Shown here piece by piece: positions 7,901-16,780 of a DNA stretch of 64,000 nucleotides. Below the pieces are notes generated by a model. It worked only from the letters and a program-made list of their open reading frames with translations, was not told where the DNA came from and ran no database searches. The translations under genes were made by a program, and so were the position numbers. Every line of letters begins with the position of its first letter. Position 1 is the first letter of the stretch. This DNA is from Sphingomonas_R sp036387535 (GTDB lineage Bacteria > Pseudomonadota > Alphaproteobacteria > Sphingomonadales > Sphingomonadaceae): the NCBI RefSeq assembly GCF_036387535.1, contig NZ_DASVTO010000133.1, positions 3,897 to 67,896 of the forward strand, written 5' to 3'.

Positions 7901-8626
7901 ATGGCGCGCGATGATCCCGAACCCGGCATTTACGGCCGGAAACCCGCGCGATCCGATCCGTCGACGCTGGCGCGGACGCATATGCCGCTGGTGCGGCGGC
8001 TGGCCTGGCACGTCCATGGCCGGGTTTCCAACGCGATCGATGTCGAGGATCTGGTCCAGATCGGCATGGTCGCGCTGGTCGAGGCGGCGAACAGCTTCGA
8101 GGATCGCGGCTTCGCCTTTGCGACCTATGCGTCGATGCGGATCCGCGGGGCGATGATCGATCATCTGCGGCGGCATGCCACCATCTGCCGATCGGCGATG
8201 GCCAACAAGCGCCAGATGGACGGTGCCCGCCGCACGCTGGAGACGCAGCTGGGCCGCACCGCGACCGAGATCGAACTGGCCGAAGCGATGGGCATGACCC
8301 CGGCCGCGTTCCGCGAAATGGCCGACGCGACCGCGACGGTACGGCAGGAAAGCCTGGATGACGTCTATTCCGATCATTCGATGTGGTTCGCCGATGTCGA
8401 CGACCAGGCCGATCGCGTGATGGAGCGCGACCAGCTGAAAGCCGCACTGGCCGCGCGGATCGCGGAACTGCCCACGCGGGAGGCGACCGTGCTGCAGCTG
8501 TATTTCGTCGAGGAGATGAACCTGGAGGAAATCGGCCTGACGCTGGGCGTCGGCGCGGCGCGGATCTGCCAGATCAAGAAATCGGCGCTCGACAAGCTGC
8601 GCGGCAGCCTGAGCGAGTGGCAGTGA
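7901..8626 (+). CDS. fliA: Flagellar sigma factor sigma-28 (FliA)
   Basis: A 241-residue sigma factor for late flagellar genes. Region 2 is visible as DVEDLVQIGMVALVEAANSF and then FATYASMRIRGAMIDHLR. Region 3 is RTATEIELAEAMGM. Region 4.2 is NLEEIGLTLGVGAARICQIK. The start ATG (MARDDPEPG) has a GAACAGGAC stretch upstream. It is presumably inhibited by FlgM (5030) and directs the GCCGTT-type promoters found before flgM, fliC and fliD. A hairpin follows the gene. Confidence 0.95.
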   Translation: MARDDPEPGIYGRKPARSDPSTLARTHMPLVRRLAWHVHGRVSNAIDVEDLVQIGMVALVEAANSFEDRGFAFATYASMRIRGAMIDHLRRHATICRSAMANKRQMDGARRTLETQLGRTATEIELAEAMGMTPAAFREMADATATVRQESLDDVYSDHSMWFADVDDQADRVMERDQLKAALAARIAELPTREATVLQLYFVEEMNLEEIGLTLGVGAARICQIKKSALDKLRGSLSEWQ

Positions 8627-8642
8627 TCGCCGCGTGAATGCG

Positions 8643-8670
8643 CCCGTCGCCGGATCGAACCGGCGACGGG
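8643..8670. terminator. Hairpin between convergent fliA and kdsD
   Basis: A perfect 11-bp stem CCCGTCGCCGG / CCGGCGACGGG with a 6-base loop lies in the gap between two converging genes, where a bidirectional terminator would be expected. There is no T-run on either strand, so termination efficiency is uncertain. Confidence 0.5.
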
Positions 8671-8748
8671 TGAACGCCAAGGGTGCGTCGCCGAGGCGAA
8701 GGGGTCAGGTGTCGGCCGAAGCGGGATCGTCCGAACGCTGGCCGGCGA

Positions 8749-9750
8749 TCAGGCGATGCCGAGCCGGAGCAGATCGTGGAGCGTGACGAGGCCGACCGCC
8801 TGGCGGTCGTCGGGCGTGTCCGTCACGAACAGCGCGGTGATCTTGCGATCGTTCATGAGCGTCAGCGCATCTTCGGCGAAGGTGCTGGCTTCGATCGTGA
8901 TCGGGTGCGGGGTCATGACCTGGTGTGCGATACCCGTCATCAGGTCGTCGACATGGCGGCGAAGATCGCCGTCGGTGACGACACCGGCCAGATGACCGGA
9001 GGCGTCGACGACACCGGCAATGCCGAAGGTCAGCCGCGTCATGGTGAGGATGACGTCGCGCATCGGCATGTCGAGCGGGACGATCGGCATCGCCGCGCCC
9101 TGATGCATGACCGCCGAGACGCGCATCAGGCGCAGGCCGATGGTGCCGCCGGGGTGCAGCGTGCCGAAATTGTCGCGCGATACGCCGCGTTCGCGCATCG
9201 TCGCCATCGCCAGCGCGTCACCCAGCGCCAGCATCATCGTGGTCGATGTCGTGGGTACGATGTTGGACGGGCACGCCTCCGCCGCGGCGGGCAGCTGGAG
9301 CCGGATCGATGCCGCCCGCATCAGCGTGGAGGTGCCCCCCGACGAGATCGCGATGATCGGCAACGCCAGCCGCGCGGCATGATCAAGCATGGGCCGCAAT
9401 TCGCTGGTCCCGCCGGAGTTGGACAGCATGATGACCGCGTCGCCCGCCACCATCATGCCGAGATCGCCGTGCGCGGCCTCACCCGGATGGATGAACAGCG
9501 CCGGGGTGCCGGTGGAGGCGAGCGTCGCCGCGATCTTGCGCGCGACATGGCCCGACTTGCCCATGCCGGTGACGATGACGCGCCCGGTAACGCCCAGCAG
9601 CAGTTCGACCGCATCGCAGAAGGACCGATCCAGCGCGTCGCGCAGCCGAAGCAGCGCCGCCGCTTCGACCCCGACGACGGAACGGCCTTCGTGCAGGCGC
9701 GCTTCCTGAAGGTCGGTGAGCGGCCACGCCGCCTTGCCAGGCTGGAACAT
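8749..9750 (-). CDS. kdsD: Arabinose-5-phosphate isomerase, KdsD/KpsF family
   Basis: A 333-residue sugar-phosphate isomerase that interconverts ribulose-5-P and arabinose-5-P, the first step towards Kdo-type sugars. It has a SIS domain (about residues 40-190, with GRVIVTGMGKSGHVARKIA and MLSNSGGTSEL) and two C-terminal CBS repeats (VMHQGAAMPIVPLD to the end). Three ATGs lie in tandem at 9756, 9753 and 9750. An AAAGG at 9758-9762 best fits 9750. It follows the methyltransferase-like gene by about 30 bases. The location between fliA and the flagellin genes suggests a surface-sugar role linked to flagella, but a general Kdo function is possible. Confidence 0.88.
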   Translation of the reverse strand: MFQPGKAAWPLTDLQEARLHEGRSVVGVEAAALLRLRDALDRSFCDAVELLLGVTGRVIVTGMGKSGHVARKIAATLASTGTPALFIHPGEAAHGDLGMMVAGDAVIMLSNSGGTSELRPMLDHAARLALPIIAISSGGTSTLMRAASIRLQLPAAAEACPSNIVPTTSTTMMLALGDALAMATMRERGVSRDNFGTLHPGGTIGLRLMRVSAVMHQGAAMPIVPLDMPMRDVILTMTRLTFGIAGVVDASGHLAGVVTDGDLRRHVDDLMTGIAHQVMTPHPITIEASTFAEDALTLMNDRKITALFVTDTPDDRQAVGLVTLHDLLRLGIA

Positions 9751-9782
9751 CATCATGCCTTTCGATCGGGGGCCAAGGGCGG

Positions 9783-11591
9783 TCAGGCCGCCTGACGCAG
9801 CCGGTCATTTTCCTTTTGCAGATCGCGTGCCCAGGAACTGAGCCCGAAGCGGCGGACGTCGACGGTGCGCCAGAATGCCCCCGGATCGCGTGGCCAGAGC
9901 GACAGGTTCGCGACGGCGTTGGCGCATTGCGATCCCATGTCCATGACCTCCGCCAGTTCCTGCAGATAGAAGGGGATCGGACATTCGGGATCGCCGATGC
10001 CGGCGGCGTGCGACGATTGCGCCGCGGCCAGCGTGGTGGCGACCCCGCGCTGGAAACAGATCCTGGCCGCCGGGACATCTCCGTCCGAAAGATGCAGCCG
10101 CGCCTCGTAAAAGGCCGACGCGATGGCCTTGGTGGCCAGCAGCGGCGAAAAACTGGCCCAATCGGATTCCGAAGCCAGGTGGTACCAGGCGATCGCGCCG
10201 GCACGATCCTCGACCAGTTCCGCCAGGCGCCCGGCCAGGAAGGCGAGCGACAGCCGCCAGCGGGCGACGTGGGGCTGATCCGCAGCCGCAGCGCTGTGTT
10301 CGTGATAGCGTCCGATCAGATCCAGAACCGGCGCAACATGGTGGAGCAGCCGCTGTTCGAAGATGCGATAGCCGAGCACGGCGATGGCAGCGCCGCGATC
10401 GGCGGAGTCGGGCCGGGCATCCTCGACCACGCATTCGGCCATCCGCGCCAGCTTGGCTTCGTCGTGCAGCCGTTCGCCGATCTGGACCATGGTGCGGTAG
10501 AGGTAGGGATTGTCGTAGCCCCCGCCGAAATCGATGACCGCCGGCGGGCCGCCTTCCACCCGTGGAACGGGGAAGCCGTGATGGACATAGAGATCGCGAT
10601 GGGCTTCGCCATCCAGCGGGTTGACCGAGCCGACCAGCATCATCCAGTCGGATGCCGCGGGATTGTCGACGCCGACCGCCTGGACGATGCGTCGGTCCCC
10701 ATGGGTGCGCTGGATATAGCGGAATTCCGGCAGGAACTGTTCACAGGCCTCGGCGTGCAATTCGTCCCAGCCGGCGGGGATACGGCCATTGCCGGCGCGA
10801 TCATCCTGTTTCCAGCCGATGACGATCCTGCCGTCGAAGCGGAGGATGCGCGCATAATCCCGCAGGCGCTGTTGCCAGCCGTCGGGGGTGGCCGGTTCCA
10901 GCGCGATCACGATATCCATCGTATGATCCGGGATCCTGGCCAGATCCGGTTCGACCAGCGTGACGTCCAGCGGTGGCGCGTCGGGCACCGCCATCGGCCG
11001 CTGCGTGGTGCAGGTGACCGCGGAGGCGCGCGACAGCGCGGCCAGCAGGGTGATCGCGTCGCCGCACTGTTCCCCGTCGATCAGCACATGATCCCCGGAC
11101 CGGACATGCTTCGCCGCGGTGGCATAGCGCGCGAGAAAGAGATCGGCGTCGGCATGGCTTTTCCGGAAGACCGTGCGGCGATGCGCGGCGTCGGGCGCAA
11201 TGCGCTGATAATAGCTGGTGCCCGGTAGCGTGTGGTCCGTGAACTGTGCCTGTTCGCCCGACATCATTCCGGCGGCATGACGTGCCCAGCCATTGGCGAA
11301 CAGGCATTGATCGATTTCGGGACGCTGATGGTCGCCGGACACCAGGACCAGGACGTCCATGCTGGCGTAGCGCCGAACCGCCGCCGCGCCGATGCGCGCG
11401 CCCGGCCATTGGAGAATGCCGACCCGCCGAACGTCGGCGCCGCCCCGCTCGGTATCCGCCGCCGCCAGATCGGACACCCGGCAACCCTGAAGCACCAGTT
11501 CCTGGACCAGAGCCGCGTTCGGTTCGCGATCGATGAAGATGTGGCTGGGCCCGACACGTTTGATCAACGACGCGGCATATTGGATCGACAT
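9783..11591 (-). CDS. Methyltransferase-like protein with TPR-like C-terminus
   Basis: A 602-residue protein. Residues 1-130 resemble the tail of class I methyltransferase-like proteins from glycan clusters (DVLVLVSGDHQRPEIDQCLF, then DHTLPGTSYYQR). A second Rossmann-like unit spans about 140-310, starting ARYATAAKHVRSGDHVLIDG. The glycine-rich SAM loop there reads DGEQCGDA rather than GxGxG, so SAM binding is doubtful. From about 390 the protein is helical and TPR-like (HVARWRLSLAFLAGRLAELV). The start at 11591 (MSIQYAASL) is preferred over 11624. It is transcribed with kdsD and diverges from the three-domain gene at 11816. A role in flagellin or surface glycan modification is inferred from position. 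Confidence 0.6.
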   Translation of the reverse strand: MSIQYAASLIKRVGPSHIFIDREPNAALVQELVLQGCRVSDLAAADTERGGADVRRVGILQWPGARIGAAAVRRYASMDVLVLVSGDHQRPEIDQCLFANGWARHAAGMMSGEQAQFTDHTLPGTSYYQRIAPDAAHRRTVFRKSHADADLFLARYATAAKHVRSGDHVLIDGEQCGDAITLLAALSRASAVTCTTQRPMAVPDAPPLDVTLVEPDLARIPDHTMDIVIALEPATPDGWQQRLRDYARILRFDGRIVIGWKQDDRAGNGRIPAGWDELHAEACEQFLPEFRYIQRTHGDRRIVQAVGVDNPAASDWMMLVGSVNPLDGEAHRDLYVHHGFPVPRVEGGPPAVIDFGGGYDNPYLYRTMVQIGERLHDEAKLARMAECVVEDARPDSADRGAAIAVLGYRIFEQRLLHHVAPVLDLIGRYHEHSAAAADQPHVARWRLSLAFLAGRLAELVEDRAGAIAWYHLASESDWASFSPLLATKAIASAFYEARLHLSDGDVPAARICFQRGVATTLAAAQSSHAAGIGDPECPIPFYLQELAEVMDMGSQCANAVANLSLWPRDPGAFWRTVDVRRFGLSSWARDLQKENDRLRQAA

Positions 11592-11667
11592 CCGGATTTC
11601 CCGTTCCTGGCGCCATGCGCGCACGATTTCTGGCCGGAGAATGACGGGAGTTGGTTAACAAGCTGTT

Positions 11668-11694
11668 TAAGAATACGGCCAGGTGCGCCGTTGC
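11668..11694 (+). promoter_or_regulatory. Possible sigma-28 promoter for the three-domain gene
   Basis: TAAG, 15 bases, then GCCGTTGC. The GCCGTT core is shared with the promoters of flgM, fliC and fliD in this window. The leader to the ATG at 11816 would be long (about 115 bases), and the -10 tail is poor, so this is a weaker candidate. Confidence 0.45.
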
Positions 11695-11815
11695 TCGCAC
11701 AGGAGCGACAAAATCGTCGTTAATACCATTTTAACGACATTTCTTCATTCCCGATACAGCGACCCGCCATTCTCCGAGGTGGGGGCGTGGTCATCCACTA
11801 TCGGGATAATGCATC

Positions 11816-13912
11816 ATGGGCGCCGAACGTCATCGTTTCGAAACCGGTTCTATCGGGCTGCTGCGCGCCGGGGACCACGATATCCGGTATCTTCGGGGCG
11901 CGGCCGGATGGCGGTACGAGACGCTGATGCAGAAGGAGCCGGAGACGATCGAGTGGATCGACGGGTTCGCACCGGGGGAAACCCTTTGGGATATCGGCGC
12001 CAATGTCGGCATCTACAGCATCTATGCCGGGATGAAGGGCATTCGGACCTTCGCGTTCGAGCCGCATTTCGCCAATTATCACCAGCTGTGCGTCCATGTC
12101 GCACTCAACGACCTGCAGGACCATGTCAGCCCGCTCTGCCTGGCGCTGGCGGATCGCAAGGCCGTCGGCGTCATCAACCTCGCCAGCATCGAATATGGCA
12201 CATCGATGAGCAGTTTCGGGGAATCGGTGGATTTCCGAGGCGTCCCTTATGTACCGGCATTTCGGCAGGGCATGATCGGCTACGACATCGACAGTTTCGT
12301 GCGCGATTTCGGAATGGAGGTTCCGAACCACCTCAAGATCGACGTGGACGGCATCGAGCTGGCGATCGTGGCCGGTGCCGAAAAGACGCTGGCAGACCCG
12401 GCGCTGCGGTCTGTGTCGATCGAGCTGATCGAAACCGATCTGGGGCAGGTCTCGGCCGTGACCGCCATCATGGCACGCGCCGGCCTCGAACTGGTTCACA
12501 AAAAGCACAACATTGCCTTCGCAACCCCGAACACGCGCGACGTGCTGAACTATCTGTTCCGTAAGCCAGCGACCGTGTCCGCAGAGCCGGAGGACCCCGC
12601 AGTCGACGAGATCGTCGACTGCATCCGGAGCGGTATTGCCGCCGCGCAGACAGATCCGGAGCCCAGCGAAAACATCTTCATGGAGAACGTGTTCCCCGAA
12701 GATATCTATCAAGAAATGCTGGAGCGTTTGCCGGCAGACGACATGCTTGATGACATCGTTCATCCGGAAGCGGTCGCCCCTGATGGGCGTATAACCCGTC
12801 GTCTGCTTGACCTGACCGACGAGTCGCTCACGCGATTGGATCCGCAGGATCGTGCGTTCTGGCGCAAGATGATGGCGGTCTTCACGGCACCAGCCATCAC
12901 CGACGCCATAGTCGAAAAGTTCGGATCGACCCTGCGCGCGCGGTTCGGCGACGCCCGGCCGGAGATGGTGGCCGTGCCCATCTTCTATCGTGACTATGCC
13001 GGTTACCGGATCGGGATCCATCCCGACATCGGCACCAAGGTGGCGACACTGCAATTTTATCTGCCCGCCGATGAGAGCCAATCGCACCTGGGAACGTCGT
13101 TTCACCGGCGTACCCCGAGCGGGTTCGAACGGTTGAAGACCAACTCTTTCCGTCCGAACACGGCCTATGCCTTCGTACGCACGGATCAAAGCTGGCACAG
13201 TGTCGACCAACTGGCGGATCATGAAAAGGCGCGGAATTCCATCGCGTTGACCATCTATCTCAAAGGAAAGCAGTACCGGTCAAAGCCGGCAGCGTCGGTA
13301 TCGGCACCGGCCGCGCCTGCGCCTGCGCCCGCGACGGCGACGGCGACGGCGGAAGAGCAGGAACTAAGCCGCGCGCTGCGCATGCTGGCATCCACGTTCA
13401 CCCGGCGGGAAGATGTCGCGCAATTGGTCCGCGAAGGCGGTGTCGGCATCGAACTCGGCGTGGCCGCCGGTGATTTCTCGGAGCGTGTGCTGACGACATC
13501 GAAGCTGGGTTATCTGTACAGCGTCGACATGTGGGCCGGAGATCGTGGCCACGGTGTCGACCAATATAAGGAAGCGATCGCCCGGCTCGCCCCCTATCGT
13601 GATCGCAACGCCATTTTGCGGATGCGGTTCGACGAAGCGTTGAGCCTGTTCGGCGATCACTCGCTCGATTTCATCTATGCCGACGGATACGCCCATAACG
13701 GCGAGGAGGGCGGCCAGACCTTCCAAGACTGGTATCCCAAGCTTCGCTCGGGCGGCATCATCGCTGGCGGTGACTATGATCCGCACTGGCCGCTGGTCGT
13801 GAAGGCGGTCAACGCCTTCACAGCGACTCATGGTCTTGAACTCCATGTCGTCAAATGCCGGGAAGATAACGGAAAATCCAGATTTCCGACCTGGTTTGCC
13901 CTGAAACCATGA
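11816..13912 (+). CDS. FkbM methyltransferase / 2OG oxygenase-like / methyltransferase fusion
   Basis: A 698-residue protein that appears to hold three enzymes. Residues about 50-240 are an FkbM-type methyltransferase: ETLWDIGANVGIYSIY, FEPH at 81-84 and HLKIDVDGIEL at 172-182. Residues about 285-485 look like a 2OG-Fe(II) oxygenase, with His402-Pro-Asp404 and His461 as iron ligands and Arg473 as a candidate 2OG contact. An Ala/Pro linker (about 491-512) leads to a second class I methyltransferase (GIELGVAAGDFSE at 544-556, DFIYADGYAH at 618-627). It stands alone on the plus strand between the divergent 9783-11591 gene and the HAD gene. Modification of a flagellin glycan is inferred from context. 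Confidence 0.75.
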   Translation: MGAERHRFETGSIGLLRAGDHDIRYLRGAAGWRYETLMQKEPETIEWIDGFAPGETLWDIGANVGIYSIYAGMKGIRTFAFEPHFANYHQLCVHVALNDLQDHVSPLCLALADRKAVGVINLASIEYGTSMSSFGESVDFRGVPYVPAFRQGMIGYDIDSFVRDFGMEVPNHLKIDVDGIELAIVAGAEKTLADPALRSVSIELIETDLGQVSAVTAIMARAGLELVHKKHNIAFATPNTRDVLNYLFRKPATVSAEPEDPAVDEIVDCIRSGIAAAQTDPEPSENIFMENVFPEDIYQEMLERLPADDMLDDIVHPEAVAPDGRITRRLLDLTDESLTRLDPQDRAFWRKMMAVFTAPAITDAIVEKFGSTLRARFGDARPEMVAVPIFYRDYAGYRIGIHPDIGTKVATLQFYLPADESQSHLGTSFHRRTPSGFERLKTNSFRPNTAYAFVRTDQSWHSVDQLADHEKARNSIALTIYLKGKQYRSKPAASVSAPAAPAPAPATATATAEEQELSRALRMLASTFTRREDVAQLVREGGVGIELGVAAGDFSERVLTTSKLGYLYSVDMWAGDRGHGVDQYKEAIARLAPYRDRNAILRMRFDEALSLFGDHSLDFIYADGYAHNGEEGGQTFQDWYPKLRSGGIIAGGDYDPHWPLVVKAVNAFTATHGLELHVVKCREDNGKSRFPTWFALKP

Positions 13913-13994
13913 TGTCGAGCGCGGCGGCGGCGGTTCAGTGAACCGCCACCGTCCATGAACAATCGAAAAGAACAGCTGAGGCGGGAGCCGGATC

Positions 13995-16349
13995 ATGATG
14001 AAAATATCGGTATGTGGGAGCGAACTGGCGACGTTGCTCGATAGGATGCCCGAGCAGACCCGGATCCTGTCTCTGGATTGCTTCGATACGTTGCTGTGGC
14101 GGAACACGCATCAGCCGGGTGACGTATTCGCCGACATCCCGTTCGCAGGCGGCGCGCGCGAGCCGCGGACGACCGCGGAGGCACTGGCGCGGCGGACGAA
14201 GGGGTTCGTCACCGGCAAGGCCGAGGTGTCGATCGAGCAGATCTACCAGAAGCTGTTGCCAGGAGCATCGCCGGAAACCGTCGCGGCCGCCGTGCAGCAT
14301 GAACTGGACGCCGAGGCCCGGCATTGTTTCGGGTTCGAACCGGCCGTCGCCCTGATCCGCGCGGCCAAGGCGCGCGGACTGGACGTGATCATCATCAGCG
14401 ATACCTATCTGAGCGCCGAACAGCTGCGCACGTTGATCGCGCGCGCCGCCGGGCAGGAGGTCGCGGATGCGATCGACCGGATCTTTGCCTCGTCCGAATA
14501 TGGCATGAGCAAGGGCGCCGGGCTGTTCAAGCCGGTGCTGAAGGCGTTGGGCGTGGCTCCGGACACCATTTTGCACGTCGGCGACAATCATGGTGCCGAT
14601 CAGCGGGCGCCGTCCCAGCTGGGCGTGTCGACGGTGCATCTGCGGCAGTTCGACTCGGCGGTGCAGCATCGCTTGCGGCTGGAAGCGTCGATGGCGACGA
14701 TGCTGGACCATAGAGTCAGAACCGATGTGCCGGCCTTGCAGCCGCACCGTGTCGCACTGGCGCTGCGCACCGCGGGAACGCAGGAATGGACGACGGGTCA
14801 TGACGTGATCGGACCGATCATGCATGGTTTCCTGGAATGGATCCGGGCCGAGGCCGCGCGCATGGAGGAAGCGGCCGGCAAGCCGGTCAAGATCCTGTTC
14901 CTGATGCGGGACGGCTATCTGCCCATGAGGGTGTTGCAGGCGATGGGCGGGGAGGGCGTCGCGGTCGAGGTCAGCCGGCTGACCTCGACCCGTTCCAGCT
15001 TCTTCGATCATGAGGCCGTCGATCGCTATATCATCCGCGCGCTGCATCGCCGCGAGGATACGGTCGGCCGTGCGCTGTTGTTGACCGACGCCGAAGTCGC
15101 CAAGCTGAAAGGCAAGGGCGATCATCTGGATTTCAAGCGTGCCGTGCTGGCTCCGCCGATCCGCGCGCGGATCGTGACCCGGTCGAAAGCCTATGCCGAT
15201 CGGCTGGAAGCGCATTTCCGTTCGCGCGGTGTCGAGGATGGCGACGCGGTCATGCTGGTGGATCTGGGTTACAACGGATCGGTGCAGAACATGATCCAGC
15301 CGGTGCTGGAGGCGCGCATGGGCCTGACGGTAGCCGGGCGCTACCTGTTGCTGCGCGAACAGGAGACGACCGGCCACGACAAGCGCGGCTATTTCGATAC
15401 GCGGCATTATGATTATCGCGCTCTGCATGCGCTGAGCCTAGCGATCGCGGTCGTGGAGCAGCTGGCGACGGTCGCGCAAGGATCGGTGATCGACTATACA
15501 CCGGCCGGCGATCCGATCCGCGATGTGTTCTCGATCAAGGATTCACAGGCGGCGACACGGGACGCGGTTCAGGCGGGTTGCATCGATTATGTGAAGACCG
15601 CGCGTGCGGGCATGTATCGGCCGCCGGCCTCCGACGACGAGGATGGACGCCGCCAGATGGCGGTCGCGATCCTCGCGCGGCTGCTGTTCCTGCCGTCGAA
15701 CGAGGAAGTCGAGTTGTTCCGGACCTTCGATCAGGACGTCAACCTGGGCGTGAAGGACATGATCAAGATGGTGGACACCGAACTGTCCGCCGATGGTCTG
15801 CGCCGCCGTGGCATGCAGTATCTGAAGGATGCCAACCGCATGTACCTTTCGGCGGAGCTGCAGCCGCAGGGCATCCCGCTGAACATGGCGTTCTTCAACA
15901 TCAGCCGGTTCGGCCTCGACCTGCGCGGATCGGATTTCCAGACGGGCGAGATCCAGATTCCCACCATCCTGACCGATGGCGCGACCGACGCGGTGACCGG
16001 GTTCGGCGCACACCCGACCCATGACGGCTATTACATGATGTCGGTGCCGATCGGCGCCGCGCGTTTCTCCGCGGCGATCCAGTTCGGGACGCTGTTCGAA
16101 ATGGTGCAGATCGACGAGGTGAGTGTGTTCGACCTGCAGTCGTTCGGCGCGAAAGGGGCAAGGCCGACGTCCCGGATCCCTGTCTACGATGCGATGACGC
16201 CCGTATCGGACAAGGTGTTCCGATGCGACGAGACGGGGTTGATGTTCGTCGAACCGCCCAAAGGGCAGCACTTGCGTCCGCAGCTGTTGGTGGTGGTGTT
16301 CCGCCCGATCGTGCATCGCAGCGGCGTGGCACTGCAGAAGGCGGCCTGA
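13995..16349 (+). CDS. Large HAD-superfamily protein (COG5610-like)
   Basis: A 784-residue protein. The N-terminal third is a HAD domain: LSLDCFDTLLWR (nucleophile Asp28), IIISDTYLS (Ser135), Lys173 and HVGDNHGAD (196-202). The residue two after Asp28 is Phe rather than Asp, as in dehalogenase-like and COG5610 HADs, so ordinary phosphatase activity is not assured. A middle domain begins KILFLMRDGYLPMRVLQAMG, and the last 130 residues form a separate beta-rich unit. GGGAG precedes the tandem ATGs. Proteins of this kind occur in polysaccharide and glycosylation clusters. Here it ends at a strong terminator beside the flagellin genes. Confidence 0.7.
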   Translation: MMKISVCGSELATLLDRMPEQTRILSLDCFDTLLWRNTHQPGDVFADIPFAGGAREPRTTAEALARRTKGFVTGKAEVSIEQIYQKLLPGASPETVAAAVQHELDAEARHCFGFEPAVALIRAAKARGLDVIIISDTYLSAEQLRTLIARAAGQEVADAIDRIFASSEYGMSKGAGLFKPVLKALGVAPDTILHVGDNHGADQRAPSQLGVSTVHLRQFDSAVQHRLRLEASMATMLDHRVRTDVPALQPHRVALALRTAGTQEWTTGHDVIGPIMHGFLEWIRAEAARMEEAAGKPVKILFLMRDGYLPMRVLQAMGGEGVAVEVSRLTSTRSSFFDHEAVDRYIIRALHRREDTVGRALLLTDAEVAKLKGKGDHLDFKRAVLAPPIRARIVTRSKAYADRLEAHFRSRGVEDGDAVMLVDLGYNGSVQNMIQPVLEARMGLTVAGRYLLLREQETTGHDKRGYFDTRHYDYRALHALSLAIAVVEQLATVAQGSVIDYTPAGDPIRDVFSIKDSQAATRDAVQAGCIDYVKTARAGMYRPPASDDEDGRRQMAVAILARLLFLPSNEEVELFRTFDQDVNLGVKDMIKMVDTELSADGLRRRGMQYLKDANRMYLSAELQPQGIPLNMAFFNISRFGLDLRGSDFQTGEIQIPTILTDGATDAVTGFGAHPTHDGYYMMSVPIGAARFSAAIQFGTLFEMVQIDEVSVFDLQSFGAKGARPTSRIPVYDAMTPVSDKVFRCDETGLMFVEPPKGQHLRPQLLVVVFRPIVHRSGVALQKAA

Positions 16350-16387
16350 CGCGCGGGCCGTTAAGCGGTCTGCCTACCGGGTCATCG

Positions 16388-16420
16388 AAGACCGTCCGCA
16401 GCGATGCGGACGGTCTTTTT
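16388..16420 (+). terminator. Rho-independent terminator after the HAD gene
   Basis: A 13-bp perfect stem (AAGACCGTCCGCA / TGCGGACGGTCTT) with a GCGA loop runs into TTT after the stem's own TT. It starts 38 bases after the stop codon of the HAD gene. Confidence 0.88.
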
Positions 16421-16528
16421 CATGTGCGGTAGTCTGAAGCCGGCATCGCGGCCGGGCCAACAAGCGCGCGACCTGAACCGTCCATCGCCCGCGTCCGCCG
16501 ACAGGACGTCGATCGATTGCACGCCGGT

Positions 16529-16589
16529 CCGTTTGGTCGGAGCCTGTCGGGAAGGTGCGGGCGGTTCTCGACAGGCTCGAACCGAACGG
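16529..16589. repeat. Imperfect 25-bp inverted repeat
   Basis: Two arms (16529-16553 and 16565-16589) pair over 25 bases with about four mismatches around an 11-base spacer. The core reads GAGCCTGTCG on one arm and CGACAGGCTC on the other. This core is typical of dispersed intergenic palindromes in sphingomonads. The rest of the 16350-16780 gap, apart from the two terminators and this repeat, shows no gene. Confidence 0.55.
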
Positions 16590-16720
16590 CGGCAGAGTGA
16601 TCCGATCTCAGGGCGTCGGGCGTTCTTCCCGTCATGCGGATCGCGAGCAGGCGATCGGGATGGAGGGATCAGCTTTGGATTGGTTGTTTCAGGTCGCGGA
16701 ATGGCATGTCCGCGGCGCAC

Positions 16721-16753
16721 GAAAATCCCGGCGTCGAGGATTCGACGCCGGGA
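16721..16753 (-). terminator. Rho-independent terminator of the first flagellin gene
   Basis: On the minus strand a 12-bp perfect stem (TCCCGGCGTCGA / TCGACGCCGGGA) with a 4-base loop is followed by TTTTC. It lies 28 bases after the stop codon of the flagellin gene at 16781. Confidence 0.85.
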
Positions 16754-16780
16754 TGATGGTCTTCGGAGAGGGTATCAGGA

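Noticed and set aside
13926..13944. GGCGGTTCA/TGAACCGCC palindrome after the three-domain gene as a terminator
   Set aside because: The stem has a one-base centre and no T-run. The HAD gene 50 bases further is probably read through.
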